64,000 bases of DNA from Comamonas endophytica (GCF_023634805.2 NZ_CP106881.1:248001-312000), one strand, 5' to 3'. Shown: positions 28,101-38,752, counted from the stretch's first letter. Made by a program: numbers and translations. The notes: generated by a model not told the origin, from the letters alone.

Positions 28101-29153
28101 TTACTGGAACTGCGACAGGAAGCGGACATCGCCGTCGAAGAACAGCCGCAGGTCATTAACCCCGTAGCGCAGCATGGTCAGCCGGTCAGGGCCCATGCCG
28201 AAGGCAAAGCCAATGTATTTCTCGGGGTCGAGCCCCATGTTGCGCACCACGTTCGGGTGCACCTGGCCCGAGCCGGCCACCTCGAGCCAGCGGCCGGCCA
28301 GCGGGCCGGTCTGGAACTGGATGTCGATCTCGGCGCTGGGCTCGGTGAAGGGAAAGAAGCTCGGACGGAAGCGCAGCACCAGGTCGTCGCTCTCGAAGAA
28401 GGTGCGGCAGAAGTCGGTGAACACCACCTTCAGGTCCTTGAAGCTGACGTTCTCGCCGATCCAGATGCCTTCGCACTGGTGGAACATCGGCGAATGCGTG
28501 GCATCGCTGTCCACGCGGTAGGTGCGGCCCGGCGCGATCACGCGGATCTCGGGCATGCTCTGGCCCGCATCCAGCAGGGCCTGGTGTTTCTTCACGTGCT
28601 GCACCGCATAGCGCACCTGCATCGGGCTGGTGTGCGTGCGCAGCAGGTTGGGTGCGGTCTCGGTGCCGCCTTCGACGTAGAAGGTGTCGTGCATCGAGCG
28701 CGCGGGGTGGTCTTCGGGCGTGTTGAGCGCGGTGAAGTTGAACCAGTCGGTCTCGATCTCCGGACCGTCGGCCACGTCGAAGCCCATCGAGGCAAAGATG
28801 CCTTCGATGCGTTCGAGCGTCAGCGACACCGGGTGCAGGCCGCCCTGCCCGCGGCGGCGCCCGGGCAGGCTCACGTCCAGCGCCTCGGCCTTGAGTTGGT
28901 TTTGCAGCTCGGCATCGGCCAGCGCCTGGCGCCGCGCCGTGAGCGCCGCCTCGATCGCCTGCTTGGCCACGTTGATAGCCGCGCCGCGCGACTTCTTCTC
29001 CTCGACGGAAAGCTGCGCCATGCCCTTCATCAGTTCGGTCACGCGACCGGACTTGCCCAGGAACTGGGCCTTGGCGTTTTCCAGATCGGCAGGGGTTGCG
29101 GCTTGCGCAAACAGTTGCTGCGCGCTTTCGACCAGAGAATCCAACTCGTTCAT
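28101..29153 (-). CDS. pheS: Phenylalanyl-tRNA synthetase alpha subunit
   Basis: A 350-residue class II synthetase subunit. The N-terminal coiled coil (about 1-85) binds tRNA. Motif 2 is seen as [22 protein letters not shown] and motif 3 as [32 protein letters not shown] and [18 protein letters not shown] segments complete the active site. It is preceded by a 100-bp gap with a strong hairpin that may attenuate readthrough from rplT. Confidence 0.97.
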   Translation of the reverse strand: MNELDSLVESAQQLFAQAATPADLENAKAQFLGKSGRVTELMKGMAQLSVEEKKSRGAAINVAKQAIEAALTARRQALADAELQNQLKAEALDVSLPGRRRGQGGLHPVSLTLERIEGIFASMGFDVADGPEIETDWFNFTALNTPEDHPARSMHDTFYVEGGTETAPNLLRTHTSPMQVRYAVQHVKKHQALLDAGQSMPEIRVIAPGRTYRVDSDATHSPMFHQCEGIWIGENVSFKDLKVVFTDFCRTFFESDDLVLRFRPSFFPFTEPSAEIDIQFQTGPLAGRWLEVAGSGQVHPNVVRNMGLDPEKYIGFAFGMGPDRLTMLRYGVNDLRLFFDGDVRFLSQFQ

Positions 29154-29170
29154 ATCGACTCTTGAAAATA

Positions 29171-29208
29171 AACAAGGGCTAGTGCCTTTTCAAGCTCTAG
29201 CCCTTGTT
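29171..29208 (-). promoter_or_regulatory. Long perfect hairpin between rplT and pheS
   Basis: AACAAGGGCTAG (29171-29182) and CTAGCCCTTGTT (29197-29208) form a perfect 12-bp stem with a 14-nt loop. On the minus strand the stem is followed by TATTTTC, a weak U tract. It may be a partial terminator setting the ratio of ribosomal protein to PheST mRNA. I see no Phe-rich leader peptide before it. Confidence 0.5.
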
Positions 29209-29253
29209 GTTTAGTGCGTTGGCAGCCGCGGAGGGCGACTGCCGGCCGTGAAC

Positions 29254-29613
29254 TCAAGCAGCCAGCTTGGCCTTGACTTGTTCCACGATGCTGGCGAAAG
29301 CAGCCTTGTCGTGCACCGCGATATCGGCCAGCATCTTGCGGTCGATCTCGATCGATGCCTTCTTCAGGCCGTTGGCGAACACGCTGTAGGTCATGCCGAG
29401 TTCACGCGCAGCGGCGTTGATACGGGCAATCCACAGCTGGCGGAACACGCGCTTCTTGTTACGACGGTCACGGTAGGCATATTGCCCAGCCTTCATTACC
29501 GCCTGCTTGGCGATACGGAAGACATTGCCGCGGCGACCGCGAAAACCCTTAGCGAGGGCCAGAACTTTTTTGTGACGGGCACGGGCCGTTACACCACGTT
29601 TGACGCGAGGCAT
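29254..29613 (-). CDS. rplT: 50S ribosomal protein L20
   Basis: A 119-residue ribosomal protein with the standard start [18 protein letters not shown] and end KAKLAA. It is an early 23S rRNA assembly protein; in E. coli it also represses rpmI-rplT translation by binding the mRNA. It lies 26 bp after rpmI. Confidence 0.98.
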   Translation of the reverse strand: MPRVKRGVTARARHKKVLALAKGFRGRRGNVFRIAKQAVMKAGQYAYRDRRNKKRVFRQLWIARINAAARELGMTYSVFANGLKKASIEIDRKMLADIAVHDKAAFASIVEQVKAKLAA

Positions 29614-29639
29614 GTAAGTACTCCTTGTTCGTCAGTTGA

Positions 29640-29843
29640 TTACAAGCCAAAGCTGGGCAGCATTTGCGCGATCGAGCCCATGTTGGTCTCGTGCACAGCA
29701 ACCGCACCACGCAGGTGACGCTTGTTCTTGGTGGTCTTCTTCGTCAAGATGTGACGCTTGAAGGCTTGACCGCGCTTGACGGTGCCACCGGGACGAACGC
29801 GGAATCGCTTCTTCGCGCTGCTCTTGGTCTTCATTTTGGGCAT
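29640..29843 (-). CDS. rpmI: 50S ribosomal protein L35
   Basis: A 67-residue basic ribosomal protein starting [20 protein letters not shown] and ending MLPSFGL. ATG 29843 is the family start; longer in-frame reading upstream is spurious. It lies between infC and rplT as in most proteobacteria. The 200-bp gap upstream (29844-30051) may hold an L20-binding leader, which I cannot define by eye. Confidence 0.97.
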   Translation of the reverse strand: MPKMKTKSSAKKRFRVRPGGTVKRGQAFKRHILTKKTTKNKRHLRGAVAVHETNMGSIAQMLPSFGL

Positions 29844-30051
29844 GTGAATGCTCCTGTTGATTGTGCTCGCGAGGCGTTCGCGCAACTGCGCGAACTTGTT
29901 GGCCCCGAGCCACTTCTTTTTTGGCCCACCCTCTCGGGCGCGCCTGGCAGCGGACGAATCCGCCGCCTGTGCAGCCCGGCCCGAAGGCCGTGCCGCGCAA
30001 AACAAAAGGTGAGCCCGAAGGCTCACCTCGCTTGCAGGCAGAGATTATGCC

Positions 30052-30648
30052 TCAAGCAGCCGGCGTTGTGGGCGCATCGCCCTGCGGCTTGGCCCCTGCG
30101 GGCTTTTTCTTCGCCGGTGCGATCATCATGATCATCTGGCGGCCTTCGAGCTTGGGGAACTGCTCGACGGAAATGCTGTCGGCCAGGTCATCGCGCAGGC
30201 GGTTGAGCAGGGCCAGGCCCAGGTTCTGGTGCGTGATCTCGCGGCCGCGAAAGCGCAGCGTGATCTTGCACTTGTCGCCGTCAGCCAGAAAGCGGCGGAT
30301 GTTGCGCAGCTTGATGTTGTAGTCGCCGTCGTCGGTACCGGGGCGGAATTTGACTTCCTTGATCTCGATGACCGTCTGCTTGGCCTTGGCCTCGGCAGCG
30401 CGCTTTTGCTCCTGGTACTTGAACTTGCCGTAGTCCATCAGCCGGCAGACCGGCGGATTGGCGGTAGCGGCGATTTCCACCAGGTCAACATCCAACTCGC
30501 CAGCCATGCGCAGTGCTTCCATGATGGGAACAATGCCGAGGGGCTCGTTTTCCGGGCCGGACAGACGCACTTCAGGCGCCATGATTTCACGGTTGAGGCG
30601 GTGCTTGCGCTCCTCACGGTGACGGCGATCGCGAAATTCAGTAGCTAT
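30052..30648 (-). CDS. infC: Translation initiation factor IF-3, probably with an AUA start
   Basis: A 198-residue IF-3: the N-domain has [19 protein letters not shown] and [23 protein letters not shown], and the C-domain [17 protein letters not shown] and [18 protein letters not shown] 20-residue Lys/Pro/Ala tail extends it. The frame has no ATG near its natural start. ATA 30648 gives [19 protein letters not shown] and has AAGGG 8 bp upstream. A GTG at 30657 abuts that AAGG with no spacing, so it is a poor start. Rare start codons let IF-3 repress its own synthesis (AUU in E. coli). It follows thrS by 85 bp. Confidence 0.9.
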   Translation of the reverse strand: MATEFRDRRHREERKHRLNREIMAPEVRLSGPENEPLGIVPIMEALRMAGELDVDLVEIAATANPPVCRLMDYGKFKYQEQKRAAEAKAKQTVIEIKEVKFRPGTDDGDYNIKLRNIRRFLADGDKCKITLRFRGREITHQNLGLALLNRLRDDLADSISVEQFPKLEGRQMIMMIAPAKKKPAGAKPQGDAPTTPAA

Positions 30649-30733
30649 GGTTTTCACCCTTGAATATGAATGGCTACAACAGCGTAGCCTGCTTGCGTGC
30701 ACTGTGCACGCAAGCCAAAGGCTGACATCTCAG

Positions 30734-32665
30734 TCAGTTCTTGGATGTGATGTCGCTGGCGACCAATTCAATGAATGCATCGACCGACATCACGCCGAGG
30801 TCCTTGTTGCCCCGGGCGCGCACTGCAACCGCTCCAGCCGCCTTTTCCTTGTCGCCAGCAACAAGAATATAGGGCAGCTTCTGCAACGAATGCTCGCGTA
30901 TTTTATACGTAATCTTCTCGTTGCGCAGATCGGTGACCACGCGAAGCTCCTGGCCGGGCAAGGCCTTTCGCAGCTTTTCGGCAATTTCACGACAGTAGTC
31001 GCCCTGGGCGTCGGTGATGTTGAGCACCGCCGCCTGCACCGGTGCCAGCCACGTCGGCAGCGCGCCCGCGTACTGCTCGATCAGGATGCCCAGGAAGCGC
31101 TCCATGCTGCCGACGATCGCGCGGTGCAGCATCACCGGGCGGTGGCGATTGCCGTCCTCGCCCACGTATTCCGCGTCCAGGCGCTCGGGCATGGAGAAGT
31201 CCACCTGGATCGTGCCGCACTGCCAGTGGCGGCCCAGCGCGTCCTTGAGCGTGTATTCGATCTTCGGGCCGTAGAAGGCGCCGTCGCCGACCGCGATCTC
31301 GAACTCGACGCCGGAGGCGCGCAGGCTGTCCATCAGGGCGGCTTCGGCCTTGTCCCAGCTCTCGTCCGAGCCGATGCGCGCCTCGGGGCGCGTCGCGACC
31401 TTGTAGATGATCTCGGTGAAGCCGAAGTCGGCATAGACCTTCTGCAGCAGGCGGCTGAAGGCCAACACTTCGGGCTGGATCTGGTCTTCGGTGCAGAAGA
31501 TGTGGCCGTCGTCCTGCGTGAAGCCGCGCACGCGCATGATGCCATGTAGGCCGCCGGTGGGCTCGTTGCGGTGGCACTGGCCGAACTCGCCGTAGCGCAG
31601 CGGCAGGTCGCGGTAGCTCTTGATGCCCTGGTTGAAGATGATGATGTGGCCCGGGCAGTTCATCGGCTTGAGCGCGTAGTCGCGCTTTTCGCTCTCGGTG
31701 ACGAACATGTTGTCGCGGTACTTGTCCCAGTGGCCGGTCTTCTCCCACAGGCCCTTGTCCAGGATCTGCGGCGCCTTGACCTCCTGGTAGCCGTTGTCGC
31801 GGTAGACGGCGCGCATGTACTGCTCGACCTGCTGCCACAGCGTCCAGCCCTTGGGGTGCCAGAACACCGTGCCCGGCGAATGCTCGTCGATATGGAACAG
31901 GTCGAGCTCGCGGCCGAGCTTGCGGTGGTCGCGCTTCTCGGCTTCCTCCAGCATGCGCAGGTACTGCTGCAGCTCGTCCTTGCTGGCCCAGGCCGTGCCG
32001 TACACGCGCTGCAGCATCTCGTTGCGGTGGTCGCCGCGCCAATAGGCGCCCGCGACCTTCATCAGCTTGAAGAACTTGAGCTTGCCGGTGCTCGGCACGT
32101 GCGGGCCGCGGCACAGGTCTTCGAAGTCGCCTTCGCGGTACAGGCTCACGTCCTCGTTGCTCGGGATGCTGGCGATGATCTCGGCCTTGTAGTGCTCGCC
32201 CAGGCCCTTGAAATAATCCACCGCCTCGTCGCGCGGCAGCACGCGGCGATGCACGGGCTCGTCCTTGGCGGCGAGCTCGGCCATGCGCTTCTCGATGGCC
32301 GCCAGGTCTTCGGGCGTGAACGGGCGCTTGTAGGCGAAGTCGTAGTAGAAGCCGTTCTCGATCACGGGACCGATCGTGACCTGGGCTTCGGGGAACAGCT
32401 GCTTGACGGCATAGGCCAGCAGGTGGGCCGTCGAATGGCGGATCACGTCCAGGCCGTCGGCGTCCTTGGCGGTGATGATGGACAGCTGGGCGTCCTGCTC
32501 GATCAGGTGGCTGGTGTCGACGACCTTGGCCGCGTCGCCGGAGCCGATCTTGCCGGCCAGCGCCGCCTTGGCCAGGCCGGTACCGATCGAGGCCGCGACG
32601 TCGGCGACCGTGACCGGGCCGGGGTACTCGCGCTGGGAGCCATCGGGGAGCGTGATGTGGATCAT
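30734..32665 (-). CDS. thrS: Threonyl-tRNA synthetase
   Basis: A 643-residue class II synthetase. Domains in order: TGS (1-61, [20 protein letters not shown]), editing domain with the HRRV and HSTAH-type motifs (about 62-225), catalytic core with MNCPGHI (zinc Cys), [13 protein letters not shown] (motif 2), [19 protein letters not shown] (motif 3), and an anticodon-binding C-domain ending [19 protein letters not shown] fixes ATG 32665. It leads the infC-rpmI-rplT-pheST-ihfA operon and has an attenuator-like leader. Confidence 0.98.
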   Translation of the reverse strand: MIHITLPDGSQREYPGPVTVADVAASIGTGLAKAALAGKIGSGDAAKVVDTSHLIEQDAQLSIITAKDADGLDVIRHSTAHLLAYAVKQLFPEAQVTIGPVIENGFYYDFAYKRPFTPEDLAAIEKRMAELAAKDEPVHRRVLPRDEAVDYFKGLGEHYKAEIIASIPSNEDVSLYREGDFEDLCRGPHVPSTGKLKFFKLMKVAGAYWRGDHRNEMLQRVYGTAWASKDELQQYLRMLEEAEKRDHRKLGRELDLFHIDEHSPGTVFWHPKGWTLWQQVEQYMRAVYRDNGYQEVKAPQILDKGLWEKTGHWDKYRDNMFVTESEKRDYALKPMNCPGHIIIFNQGIKSYRDLPLRYGEFGQCHRNEPTGGLHGIMRVRGFTQDDGHIFCTEDQIQPEVLAFSRLLQKVYADFGFTEIIYKVATRPEARIGSDESWDKAEAALMDSLRASGVEFEIAVGDGAFYGPKIEYTLKDALGRHWQCGTIQVDFSMPERLDAEYVGEDGNRHRPVMLHRAIVGSMERFLGILIEQYAGALPTWLAPVQAAVLNITDAQGDYCREIAEKLRKALPGQELRVVTDLRNEKITYKIREHSLQKLPYILVAGDKEKAAGAVAVRARGNKDLGVMSVDAFIELVASDITSKN

Positions 32666-32720
32666 GGGATTCCTTGTCAAAGCTTGTCTGGGGGAGTGGT
32701 GCGCGCGCCCATGCCGGAAA

Positions 32721-32748
32721 ACAAAAAGCGCGGAACGGGTCCGCGCTT
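32721..32748 (-). terminator. Attenuator terminator in the thrS leader
   Basis: On the minus strand AAGCGCGGA (32748-32740) pairs perfectly with TCCGCGCTT (32734-32726), followed by TTTGTTTT. It stands 56 bp before thrS and after a Thr-rich leader peptide, so it acts inside the thrS transcript rather than at an operon end. Its 5' arm can instead pair with GTTCGCGC (32777-32784), the antiterminator. Confidence 0.75.
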
Positions 32749-32791
32749 GAGAGGGGGAAAAGCAGGTCTCGTGCAGGCGCGAACAACCGGC

Positions 32792-32836
32792 CTAGCGGCC
32801 GGAGGAATTCTCCGTGGAGGTAGTTCGCGGTGTCAT
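32792..32836 (-). CDS. Threonine-rich leader peptide of the thrS operon
   Basis: A 14-codon frame: M-T-P-R-T-T-S-T-E-N-S-S-G-R-stop. Four of its first eight residues are Thr, using all four Thr codons (ACA, ACT, ACC, ACG). AAGG lies about 10 bp upstream of the ATG. The CGCGAAC that spans codons 3-5 (32823-32829) pairs with GTTCGCG, protecting the antiterminator. A ribosome stalled at these Thr codons would free GTTCGCGC to block the downstream terminator. This is inferred from sequence alone, by analogy with thr and pheM leaders. Confidence 0.7.
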   Translation of the reverse strand: MTPRTTSTENSSGR

Positions 32837-32889
32837 AACCAGTTTGCCTTTCTCGCCCTTGTACGTTGGAAACAGTGGTGCAGGCGCGC

Positions 32890-32895
32890 ATTTTA
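32890..32895 (-). promoter_or_regulatory. Candidate -10 element of the thrS operon
   Basis: TAAAAT on the minus strand is the best -10 match in the 126-bp gap upstream of the leader peptide. It puts the start of transcription near 32883, about 47 nt before the leader ATG. A matching -35 at optimal spacing is not clear (TTGCCA is 20 bp away). Confidence 0.4.
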
Positions 32896-32962
32896 CCCCT
32901 GCCGCGCGCATTCCGTGGCAAGCCGCGCTTTCAGCAGCCCGCCCTGCTTGCCCGTTGCAACA

Positions 32963-34696
32963 CTATTCGATGCTGGCGATCGGCGTGCCCTGCTGATGGA
33001 AGGAGCCGGCTTCGGCGCGCAGGGCGATCTTGCCGGCGCGGTGCGCGGTCACCTGCATCTCCATCTTCATGGCTTCCATGACGGCAATGACGTCGCCGGC
33101 GTTGACCAGATCGCCATCGGCCACCTGCCAGGCATGTAGCGTACCGGTCACGGGCGCGCCGACGGCTGCCGCGTCCTTGGGCGCCTCGGCAGGCGCGGCC
33201 GCCTGCGGCGCGGCACCTGCGGACAGGCCGGCCAGCCATTCGGCGGGCAGCCCCAGGCTCACGCGGCGGCCGTCGATCTCCATCACGGTGCGGTGCAGCG
33301 CCGCGCCTGCGATTGGCACTACGCGCACTGCAGCTTCGAGATCGCCGGCGAAGTCGGTTTCAATCCAGCGCGTATGCACCTTGAAGTCCTCGTCTGCTTC
33401 GGCAGTGAAGTCCGGCTGCTCCAGCACCGCGCGGTGGAAGGGCAGCACCGAGGCCACGCCTTCGATCCGGAATTCCTTGAGCGCACGGCGCGCGCGCACG
33501 ATGGCGTCGGCGCGCGTGGCGCCGGTGACGATCAGCTTGCCCATCATCGAGTCGAAGGTGCCCGGAATCACCGATCCGGCAAGGACACCGGTATCGACGC
33601 GCACGCCCGGGCCCGAGGGCGCGTCGAAGCGCGTGATGGCGCCGGGCGTGGGCACGAAGCCGCGGCCCACGTCCTCGGCGTTGATGCGGAACTCCAGCGC
33701 GTGGCAGCGCGGCGCGGGAGTCTCCAGCACGCGCAGCGGCAGGCCGTCGGCGATGCGCAGCTGCTCGACCACCAGGTCGATGCCCGTCGTCTCTTCCGTG
33801 ACGGGATGCTCGACCTGCAGCCGGGTGTTGACTTCCAGGAAGGAGATCGCGCCGTTCTGGCTCAGCAGGAATTCGACGGTACCGGCGCCGGTATAGCCCG
33901 CCGCCGCGCAGATGTCCTTGGCCGACTGGTGGATGCGCGCGCGCTGCTCCTCGCTCAGGAAGGGCGCAGGCGCCTCCTCCACCAGCTTCTGGTTGCGCCG
34001 CTGCAGCGAGCAGTCGCGCGTGCCCAGCACCAGCACGTTGCCATGCTGGTCGGCCAGCACCTGCGCCTCGACATGGCGCGGGCGGTCGAGGAACTGCTCC
34101 AGGAAGCATTCGCCGCGGCCAAAGGCCGTGACGGCCTCGCGCACCGCCGAATGGTAGAGCTCGGTCACTTCCTCGAGCTTCCACGCCACCTTGATGCCGC
34201 GGCCGCCGCCGCCAAATGCCGCCTTGATGGCCACGGGCAGCCCATGCTGCCGGGCGAAATCCACCACTTCCTGCACGTCCTTGACGGGCTCGGCCGTGCC
34301 GGCCACCAGGGGCGCGCCGACCTGAATGGCCAGCTTGCGCGCTTGCACCTTGTCGCCCAGGCGGCTGATGGCTTCGGGCGAGGGACCGATCCAGACCAGC
34401 CCGGCATCGATGACCGCCTGCGCAAAGGCCGCGCTTTCCGACAGGAAGCCATAGCCCGGATGCACGGCATCGGCGCCGCTCTTGCGCGCGATCTCCAGCA
34501 GCTTCGGAATGTTCAGATAGGTGTCGGCTGGGCGCTGGCCGTCCAGGCCATAGGCTTCGTCGGCCATGCGCGCGTGCAATGCGTCGATATCGGCATCGGC
34601 ATAGACCGCCACCGACTTCACGCCGTAGTCGGCACAGGCACGCGCAATGCGCACGGCGATCTCGCCGCGGTTGGCAATCAGGACTTTTTTCATCAT
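32963..34696 (-). CDS. Biotin carboxylase fused to biotin carboxyl carrier domain
   Basis: A 577-residue protein. The biotin carboxylase part (about 1-450) has the ATP-grasp glycine loop FGGGGRGIK (161-169), [14 protein letters not shown] (288-301) and the C-terminal BC domain. After an Ala/Pro linker (about 495-515) comes a biotinyl domain with EAMKMEMQV, biotin on K544. It has no carboxyltransferase domain. It is the last gene of the pyroglutamate operon, 1 bp after the pxpB-pxpC fusion. KipI/KipA domains are homologous to the carboxyltransferase part of urea carboxylase, so the two proteins may form one carboxylase acting on a lactam or urea-like substrate. Confidence 0.93.
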   Translation of the reverse strand: MMKKVLIANRGEIAVRIARACADYGVKSVAVYADADIDALHARMADEAYGLDGQRPADTYLNIPKLLEIARKSGADAVHPGYGFLSESAAFAQAVIDAGLVWIGPSPEAISRLGDKVQARKLAIQVGAPLVAGTAEPVKDVQEVVDFARQHGLPVAIKAAFGGGGRGIKVAWKLEEVTELYHSAVREAVTAFGRGECFLEQFLDRPRHVEAQVLADQHGNVLVLGTRDCSLQRRNQKLVEEAPAPFLSEEQRARIHQSAKDICAAAGYTGAGTVEFLLSQNGAISFLEVNTRLQVEHPVTEETTGIDLVVEQLRIADGLPLRVLETPAPRCHALEFRINAEDVGRGFVPTPGAITRFDAPSGPGVRVDTGVLAGSVIPGTFDSMMGKLIVTGATRADAIVRARRALKEFRIEGVASVLPFHRAVLEQPDFTAEADEDFKVHTRWIETDFAGDLEAAVRVVPIAGAALHRTVMEIDGRRVSLGLPAEWLAGLSAGAAPQAAAPAEAPKDAAAVGAPVTGTLHAWQVADGDLVNAGDVIAVMEAMKMEMQVTAHRAGKIALRAEAGSFHQQGTPIASIE

Positions 34697-34697
34697 T

Positions 34698-36314
34698 TCA
34701 ATTCTTCTCGTGGATGATGGACTCGAACGCGCGCACCACGCGGAATCTCACTTTGGCATTGACCGGAATCTGACCCGCCAGATCCAGGTGGTAGCTGGCC
34801 ACGCTGCCGATCACCGGATAGCCTCCGGTCAGCGGATGGTCGGCCAGGAACAGCACCGGCTGGCCGCTGGCGGGCACCTGAATCGCGCCGCGCGCCGTGC
34901 CCTCGCTAGGCAGCTCGCGGTTTTCGGCGCGCGTGAGCGGCGCCTCGCCCTGCAGGCGGATGCCCACGCGGTTGGATTGCGGCGTCACGGCCCAGGCCTG
35001 TGCGGTCAGCAGATCGATGGCTTGCTGCGTGAACCAGTCGGTGCGCGGCCCGAGCACGACATCGAGGCAGACTTCCTCGCCCGCGCGCGGCAGATCGAAG
35101 GCAGGCTGCTCGCCCAGCGCCACCGCGGGCAGGCCCGTGTCGCGCCCCACCTGGAGGACATCTCCGGCCGCCAGCGCAGCAGGGCCGACACGCGCCAGGG
35201 TATCCGTGGAGACGCTGCCCAGCACCGGCGCCACATTCCAGCCGCCGCGCACCGCCACATAGTTGCGCGAGCCGGCTTCGGGCGCCTGCACGGTGAGACG
35301 GTCGCCGGCATCCAGCGCCAGCGGCGCATAGGTGCAAGCGCCATAGCGCTGGCCCTGCGCCGTCAGCACTTCAAGGGGTGCCGCGGCACCTGCGACTGCC
35401 AGCACCGCAGGCTGCAGGGCCTCGAGCGTGAGACCGCCAAAGGCGACTTCCAGACAGGCTGTGTCCGCGGGATTGCCCACCACGCGGTTGGCCGCGCGCA
35501 GCGCGCCGCGGTCCATGGCGCCCGATGCGCCCACGCCCTGCCCCGCGCGGCCATGGCGGCCGCCGTCCTGGAACAGGGTCTGCAGGCCGGGTGCCTCGAC
35601 GCGCAGGCCCGCAGCGCCGGCGCTGCCCGCGTCGCCTGTCGCCTGCGCCACACGCTCGCCGGCGCACTCGGCTTCCAATGCTGCCAGTGCTTCGGGCGAG
35701 AGGGTCGAGATATCGACGAACTGCACACGAAATCCCGGGCGCAGCAGCGAGGGCGCGGCGCGCTCCAGATCCCACATCTGCACCGGTGTCGTGCCGATGA
35801 TCTGCCAGCCGCCGGGGCTCGCTTGCGGATAGACCCCGCTGAAGCTGCCCGCCAAGCCCACGGCGCCCGCGGGAATGCGCGTGCGCGGTGTCTTGCGCCG
35901 CGGCACGTTCAGGCGTTCGTTGCCGCCCGACAGATAGGCAAAGCCCGGCGCGAAGCCCGTGAAGGCCACCGAATACTCGGAGCCGGTGTGCATGCGCACC
36001 ACATCCTCGCGCGCGACACCCAGCAGATCGGCGACTTCCTGCAGATCCTCGCCGTCGTAATGCACGGGAATCTGCACGCGGTGGGTGGAACGCTCGACCT
36101 GGGCATCGACGCTGCGCGCGCCGATGTCGGCCATGATCCGCGCCGCGGGCACGAGCGCCGGGTTGAAATAGACCAGGATGGTGCGCGCCGCGGGGATCAG
36201 CTCCTCGACACCGGCCACGGGCTCGGACTGCAGCGACTGCAACAGCGCCAGGGTCTGCGCCAGGTCATCGAGCTCGACCAGCAGCGCATTCAGGTTCACA
36301 GGCAGGAAACGCAT
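34698..36314 (-). CDS. Fused 5-oxoprolinase subunits B and C (KipI-KipA)
   Basis: A 538-residue fusion. Residues about 1-215 are the KipI/PxpB (AHS1) domain with [13 protein letters not shown] (118-130) and [18 protein letters not shown]. About 236-530 are the KipA/PxpC (AHS2) domain with [34 protein letters not shown]. In most bacteria these are two genes. With PxpA they form the ATP-dependent 5-oxoprolinase that opens pyroglutamate to glutamate. ATG 36314 is the family start; the longer upstream reading overlaps pxpA. Spacing to pxpA is 7 bp. Confidence 0.94.
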   Translation of the reverse strand: MRFLPVNLNALLVELDDLAQTLALLQSLQSEPVAGVEELIPAARTILVYFNPALVPAARIMADIGARSVDAQVERSTHRVQIPVHYDGEDLQEVADLLGVAREDVVRMHTGSEYSVAFTGFAPGFAYLSGGNERLNVPRRKTPRTRIPAGAVGLAGSFSGVYPQASPGGWQIIGTTPVQMWDLERAAPSLLRPGFRVQFVDISTLSPEALAALEAECAGERVAQATGDAGSAGAAGLRVEAPGLQTLFQDGGRHGRAGQGVGASGAMDRGALRAANRVVGNPADTACLEVAFGGLTLEALQPAVLAVAGAAAPLEVLTAQGQRYGACTYAPLALDAGDRLTVQAPEAGSRNYVAVRGGWNVAPVLGSVSTDTLARVGPAALAAGDVLQVGRDTGLPAVALGEQPAFDLPRAGEEVCLDVVLGPRTDWFTQQAIDLLTAQAWAVTPQSNRVGIRLQGEAPLTRAENRELPSEGTARGAIQVPASGQPVLFLADHPLTGGYPVIGSVASYHLDLAGQIPVNAKVRFRVVRAFESIIHEKN

Positions 36315-36321
36315 GGGCCGC

Positions 36322-37095
36322 TCAGCTCCCGTTGCCGGGCACGAAGGCCGAAATCTCGACGCCCTCGGCCTGCAGCCGCGCGCGCACGGCACGCGCCATC
36401 TCCACCGCGCCGGGGCTGTCGCCATGCACGCAGATCGAGTCCGCCTCGATGCGCACGTCGTTGCCGTTCAGATCGGCCACCACGCCCTCGCGCACCAGGC
36501 GCAGCATGCGGCTGGCGACCTCGTCGGCATCATGCAGCACGGCGCCCTTCTCGCGGCGCGACACCAGGCTGCCGTCGGGCATGTAGCCGCGGTCGGCAAA
36601 GGCCTCGGCCACCGTGGCCAGGCCCGCAGCGCGCGCCCATCCGATCAGCGGCGAGCCCGCCAGGCACACCAGCACCAGGCTGGAATCGATGGCGAGGATG
36701 GCGTTGATCACATCGTGCGCCTGGCGCGCGTCGTGCGCGATCATGTTGTAGAGCGCGCCATGTGGCTTGACGTAGCGCACGCGCGTGCCGGCGGCGGCAG
36801 CCAGGCCCTGCAGCGCGCCGATCTGGTAGATCACATCGGCCACCAGGTCAGCGCTTGCGACATCCATGTTGCGCCGGCCGAAACCCACGAGGTCGCGGTA
36901 GGCGACATGCGCGCCCACCGTGACGCCATTGGCCTTGGCTTCGCGCAGCGTCTCCAGGATGCCGGCGGCATCGCCCGCATGGAAGCCGCAGGCGACGTTG
37001 GCGCTGCTCACGATCTTCAGCATGGCCGCGTCATCGCCCATGCGCCATGCGCCCAGGCTCTCGCCCAGGTCGCTGTTCAAATCCATCTTCAACAT
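36322..37095 (-). CDS. pxpA: 5-oxoprolinase subunit A (LamB/YcsF family)
   Basis: A 257-residue Pxp[64 protein letters not shown] and [17 protein letters not shown] are hallmark segments with the conserved Asp/His residues. It works with PxpB and PxpC to hydrolyse 5-oxoproline at the cost of ATP. AAGGA 7 bp upstream supports ATG 37095. It lies 13 bp after pcp. Confidence 0.96.
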   Translation of the reverse strand: MLKMDLNSDLGESLGAWRMGDDAAMLKIVSSANVACGFHAGDAAGILETLREAKANGVTVGAHVAYRDLVGFGRRNMDVASADLVADVIYQIGALQGLAAAAGTRVRYVKPHGALYNMIAHDARQAHDVINAILAIDSSLVLVCLAGSPLIGWARAAGLATVAEAFADRGYMPDGSLVSRREKGAVLHDADEVASRMLRLVREGVVADLNGNDVRIEADSICVHGDSPGAVEMARAVRARLQAEGVEISAFVPGNGS

Positions 37096-37108
37096 CTCTC
37101 GTTCCTTC

Positions 37109-37777
37109 TCAATGCAGCTTGCCGCCGGTTTCGCGCACATCGGCCTGCACCGTGAGCGCCGTGCGCAGCAACTGGCGCATGCCTTCGACCTGGGTCTCCA
37201 GCGCCATGCTCGGCAGGCCCGGGCGGTGCACCGCCTGCTGCGGCAGCAGCGGCAGATGCACGAACCCGCCGCGCACGCCCTGCCCGTCCCGGGCCAGGGC
37301 ATGCATCAGCGCATAGAAGACATGGTTGCAGACAAAGCTGCCGGCAGTGTTGGAAACCGATGCCGGCACGCCCGCTGCGCGCATGTCGCGCACGATGGCC
37401 TTGATCGGCAATGTAGACCAGTAGGCCACGGGCCCGCCGTCGGCAATGGCCTCATCGATCGGCTGGCCTCCTGCGTTGTCGGGAATGCGCGCATCGTCGA
37501 CGTTGATCGCCACGCGCTCGGGCGTGATCTCGGTGCGCCCGCCGGCCAGGCCCATGCAGACCACCAGATGCGGCTGCAGCCGGGCCATGGCCTCGCGCAG
37601 CGCCTCAGCGGACGCGCCGAACACGCAGGGCAGCTGCACTGCGTGCACCCGCGCCGTGCGGCCCTCGAGCTCCAGGCTCCATCCGTCCAGCGCGCGCGCG
37701 ACTTCCCACGAAGGATTGAGCGTGTCGCGCTCGAAGGGCTCAAAACCCGTCAGCAGGATGTTCAGGGATTCACTCAT
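37109..37777 (-). CDS. pcp: Pyrrolidone-carboxylate (pyroglutamyl) peptidase
   Basis: A 222-residue cysteine peptidase of family C15, which removes N-terminal pyroglutamate from peptides. The catalytic triad is visible: E87 in TPERVAIN, C150 in [14 protein letters not shown] and H174 in [26 protein letters not shown] is the typical start. It supplies free pyroglutamate to the 5-oxoprolinase encoded downstream. It is 16 bp after the DUF979 gene. Confidence 0.96.
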   Translation of the reverse strand: MSESLNILLTGFEPFERDTLNPSWEVARALDGWSLELEGRTARVHAVQLPCVFGASAEALREAMARLQPHLVVCMGLAGGRTEITPERVAINVDDARIPDNAGGQPIDEAIADGGPVAYWSTLPIKAIVRDMRAAGVPASVSNTAGSFVCNHVFYALMHALARDGQGVRGGFVHLPLLPQQAVHRPGLPSMALETQVEGMRQLLRTALTVQADVRETGGKLH

Positions 37778-37793
37778 GGCTCACGACTCCAGC

Positions 37794-38750
37794 TCAACGG
37801 AACATCAGGAAATACATCAGGAAGATGTTGACGACCAGCAGCGCCAGCGCCGTCGGCGCCTGCGCCTTGATCACCGCGTTCTTGTCCGGCAGCTCCAGCA
37901 GCGCCGCGGGCACGATGTTGAAGTTCGCGGCCATCGGCGTCAGCAGCGTGCCGCAGTAGCCCGAGAACATGCCGATGGCGGCCATGACGGCCGGATCGCC
38001 ACCATACACGCCCACCAGGATCGGCACGCCCACGCCGCCGGTCATGACCGGGAAGGCGGCGAAGCCGTTGCCCATGATGATGGTGAACAGCGCCATGCCC
38101 AGCACGTAGACCGCGACGGCGACGAAGCGGATGTCCATGTTGATGTAGCTGGTGGTGACATAGGCCACGGCCTTGCCCACGCCGGCGTCGGAGAACACAA
38201 GACCCAGCATGCCCAGCATCTGCGGCAGCACCAGCGCCCAGCCCAGCGCGTCGGTGAGGCGGCGCGACTCGCGCATGCCCTGCACCGGCGTCTCCCGCGT
38301 GAGCCAGCAGGCCAGCGCCAGCGCCACGATGCAGCCCACGCCCAGGCTCACCAGCGTGGTGTTCTTCGGGTCGAGCAGCAGCGCATCGCCGATGCGCACG
38401 TTGTGCAGCAGCACGGTGCCGATCACCGTCACGGCGGGAATCGCCAGCGCCGGCACGAACAGCTTGTTGGCCAGGCGCTTGGCGCTGGCAAAGTATTGCG
38501 CGTCGGTGCGCGGCTTGTGCACGCCGAAGCCCACGCCGCCGAAACCGGCGATCAGCGCCATGACGATGACGCCCACGCCCACCCATTCCGGGGGCAGCCG
38601 CTCGCCGATCAGGAAGACCAGGGAATACAGGCCCCAGAAGGCAGCGCTGGTGTAGCGGCGCGTATGGCCCTTGTCGGCCAGCGTCATCAGGGCGGTGATC
38701 GCCAGGATGATGCCGACGAGATAGTAGAGATGTTGAATCGACAGAATCAT
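37794..38750 (-). CDS. DUF979 membrane protein, probable transporter half
   Basis: A 318-residue polytopic membrane protein with about ten hydrophobic helices. Helices such as GNGFAAFPVMTGGVGVPILVGVYGGDPAVMAAIGMFSGYCGTLLTPMAANFN recall re-entrant ion-coupled transporters. It is always found with a DUF969 partner and commonly with pcp. I infer that the pair imports pyroglutamate or pyroglutamyl peptides across the inner membrane. It starts directly after the DUF969 stop. Confidence 0.87.
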   Translation of the reverse strand: MILSIQHLYYLVGIILAITALMTLADKGHTRRYTSAAFWGLYSLVFLIGERLPPEWVGVGVIVMALIAGFGGVGFGVHKPRTDAQYFASAKRLANKLFVPALAIPAVTVIGTVLLHNVRIGDALLLDPKNTTLVSLGVGCIVALALACWLTRETPVQGMRESRRLTDALGWALVLPQMLGMLGLVFSDAGVGKAVAYVTTSYINMDIRFVAVAVYVLGMALFTIIMGNGFAAFPVMTGGVGVPILVGVYGGDPAVMAAIGMFSGYCGTLLTPMAANFNIVPAALLELPDKNAVIKAQAPTALALLVVNIFLMYFLMFR

Positions 38751-38752
38751 GA

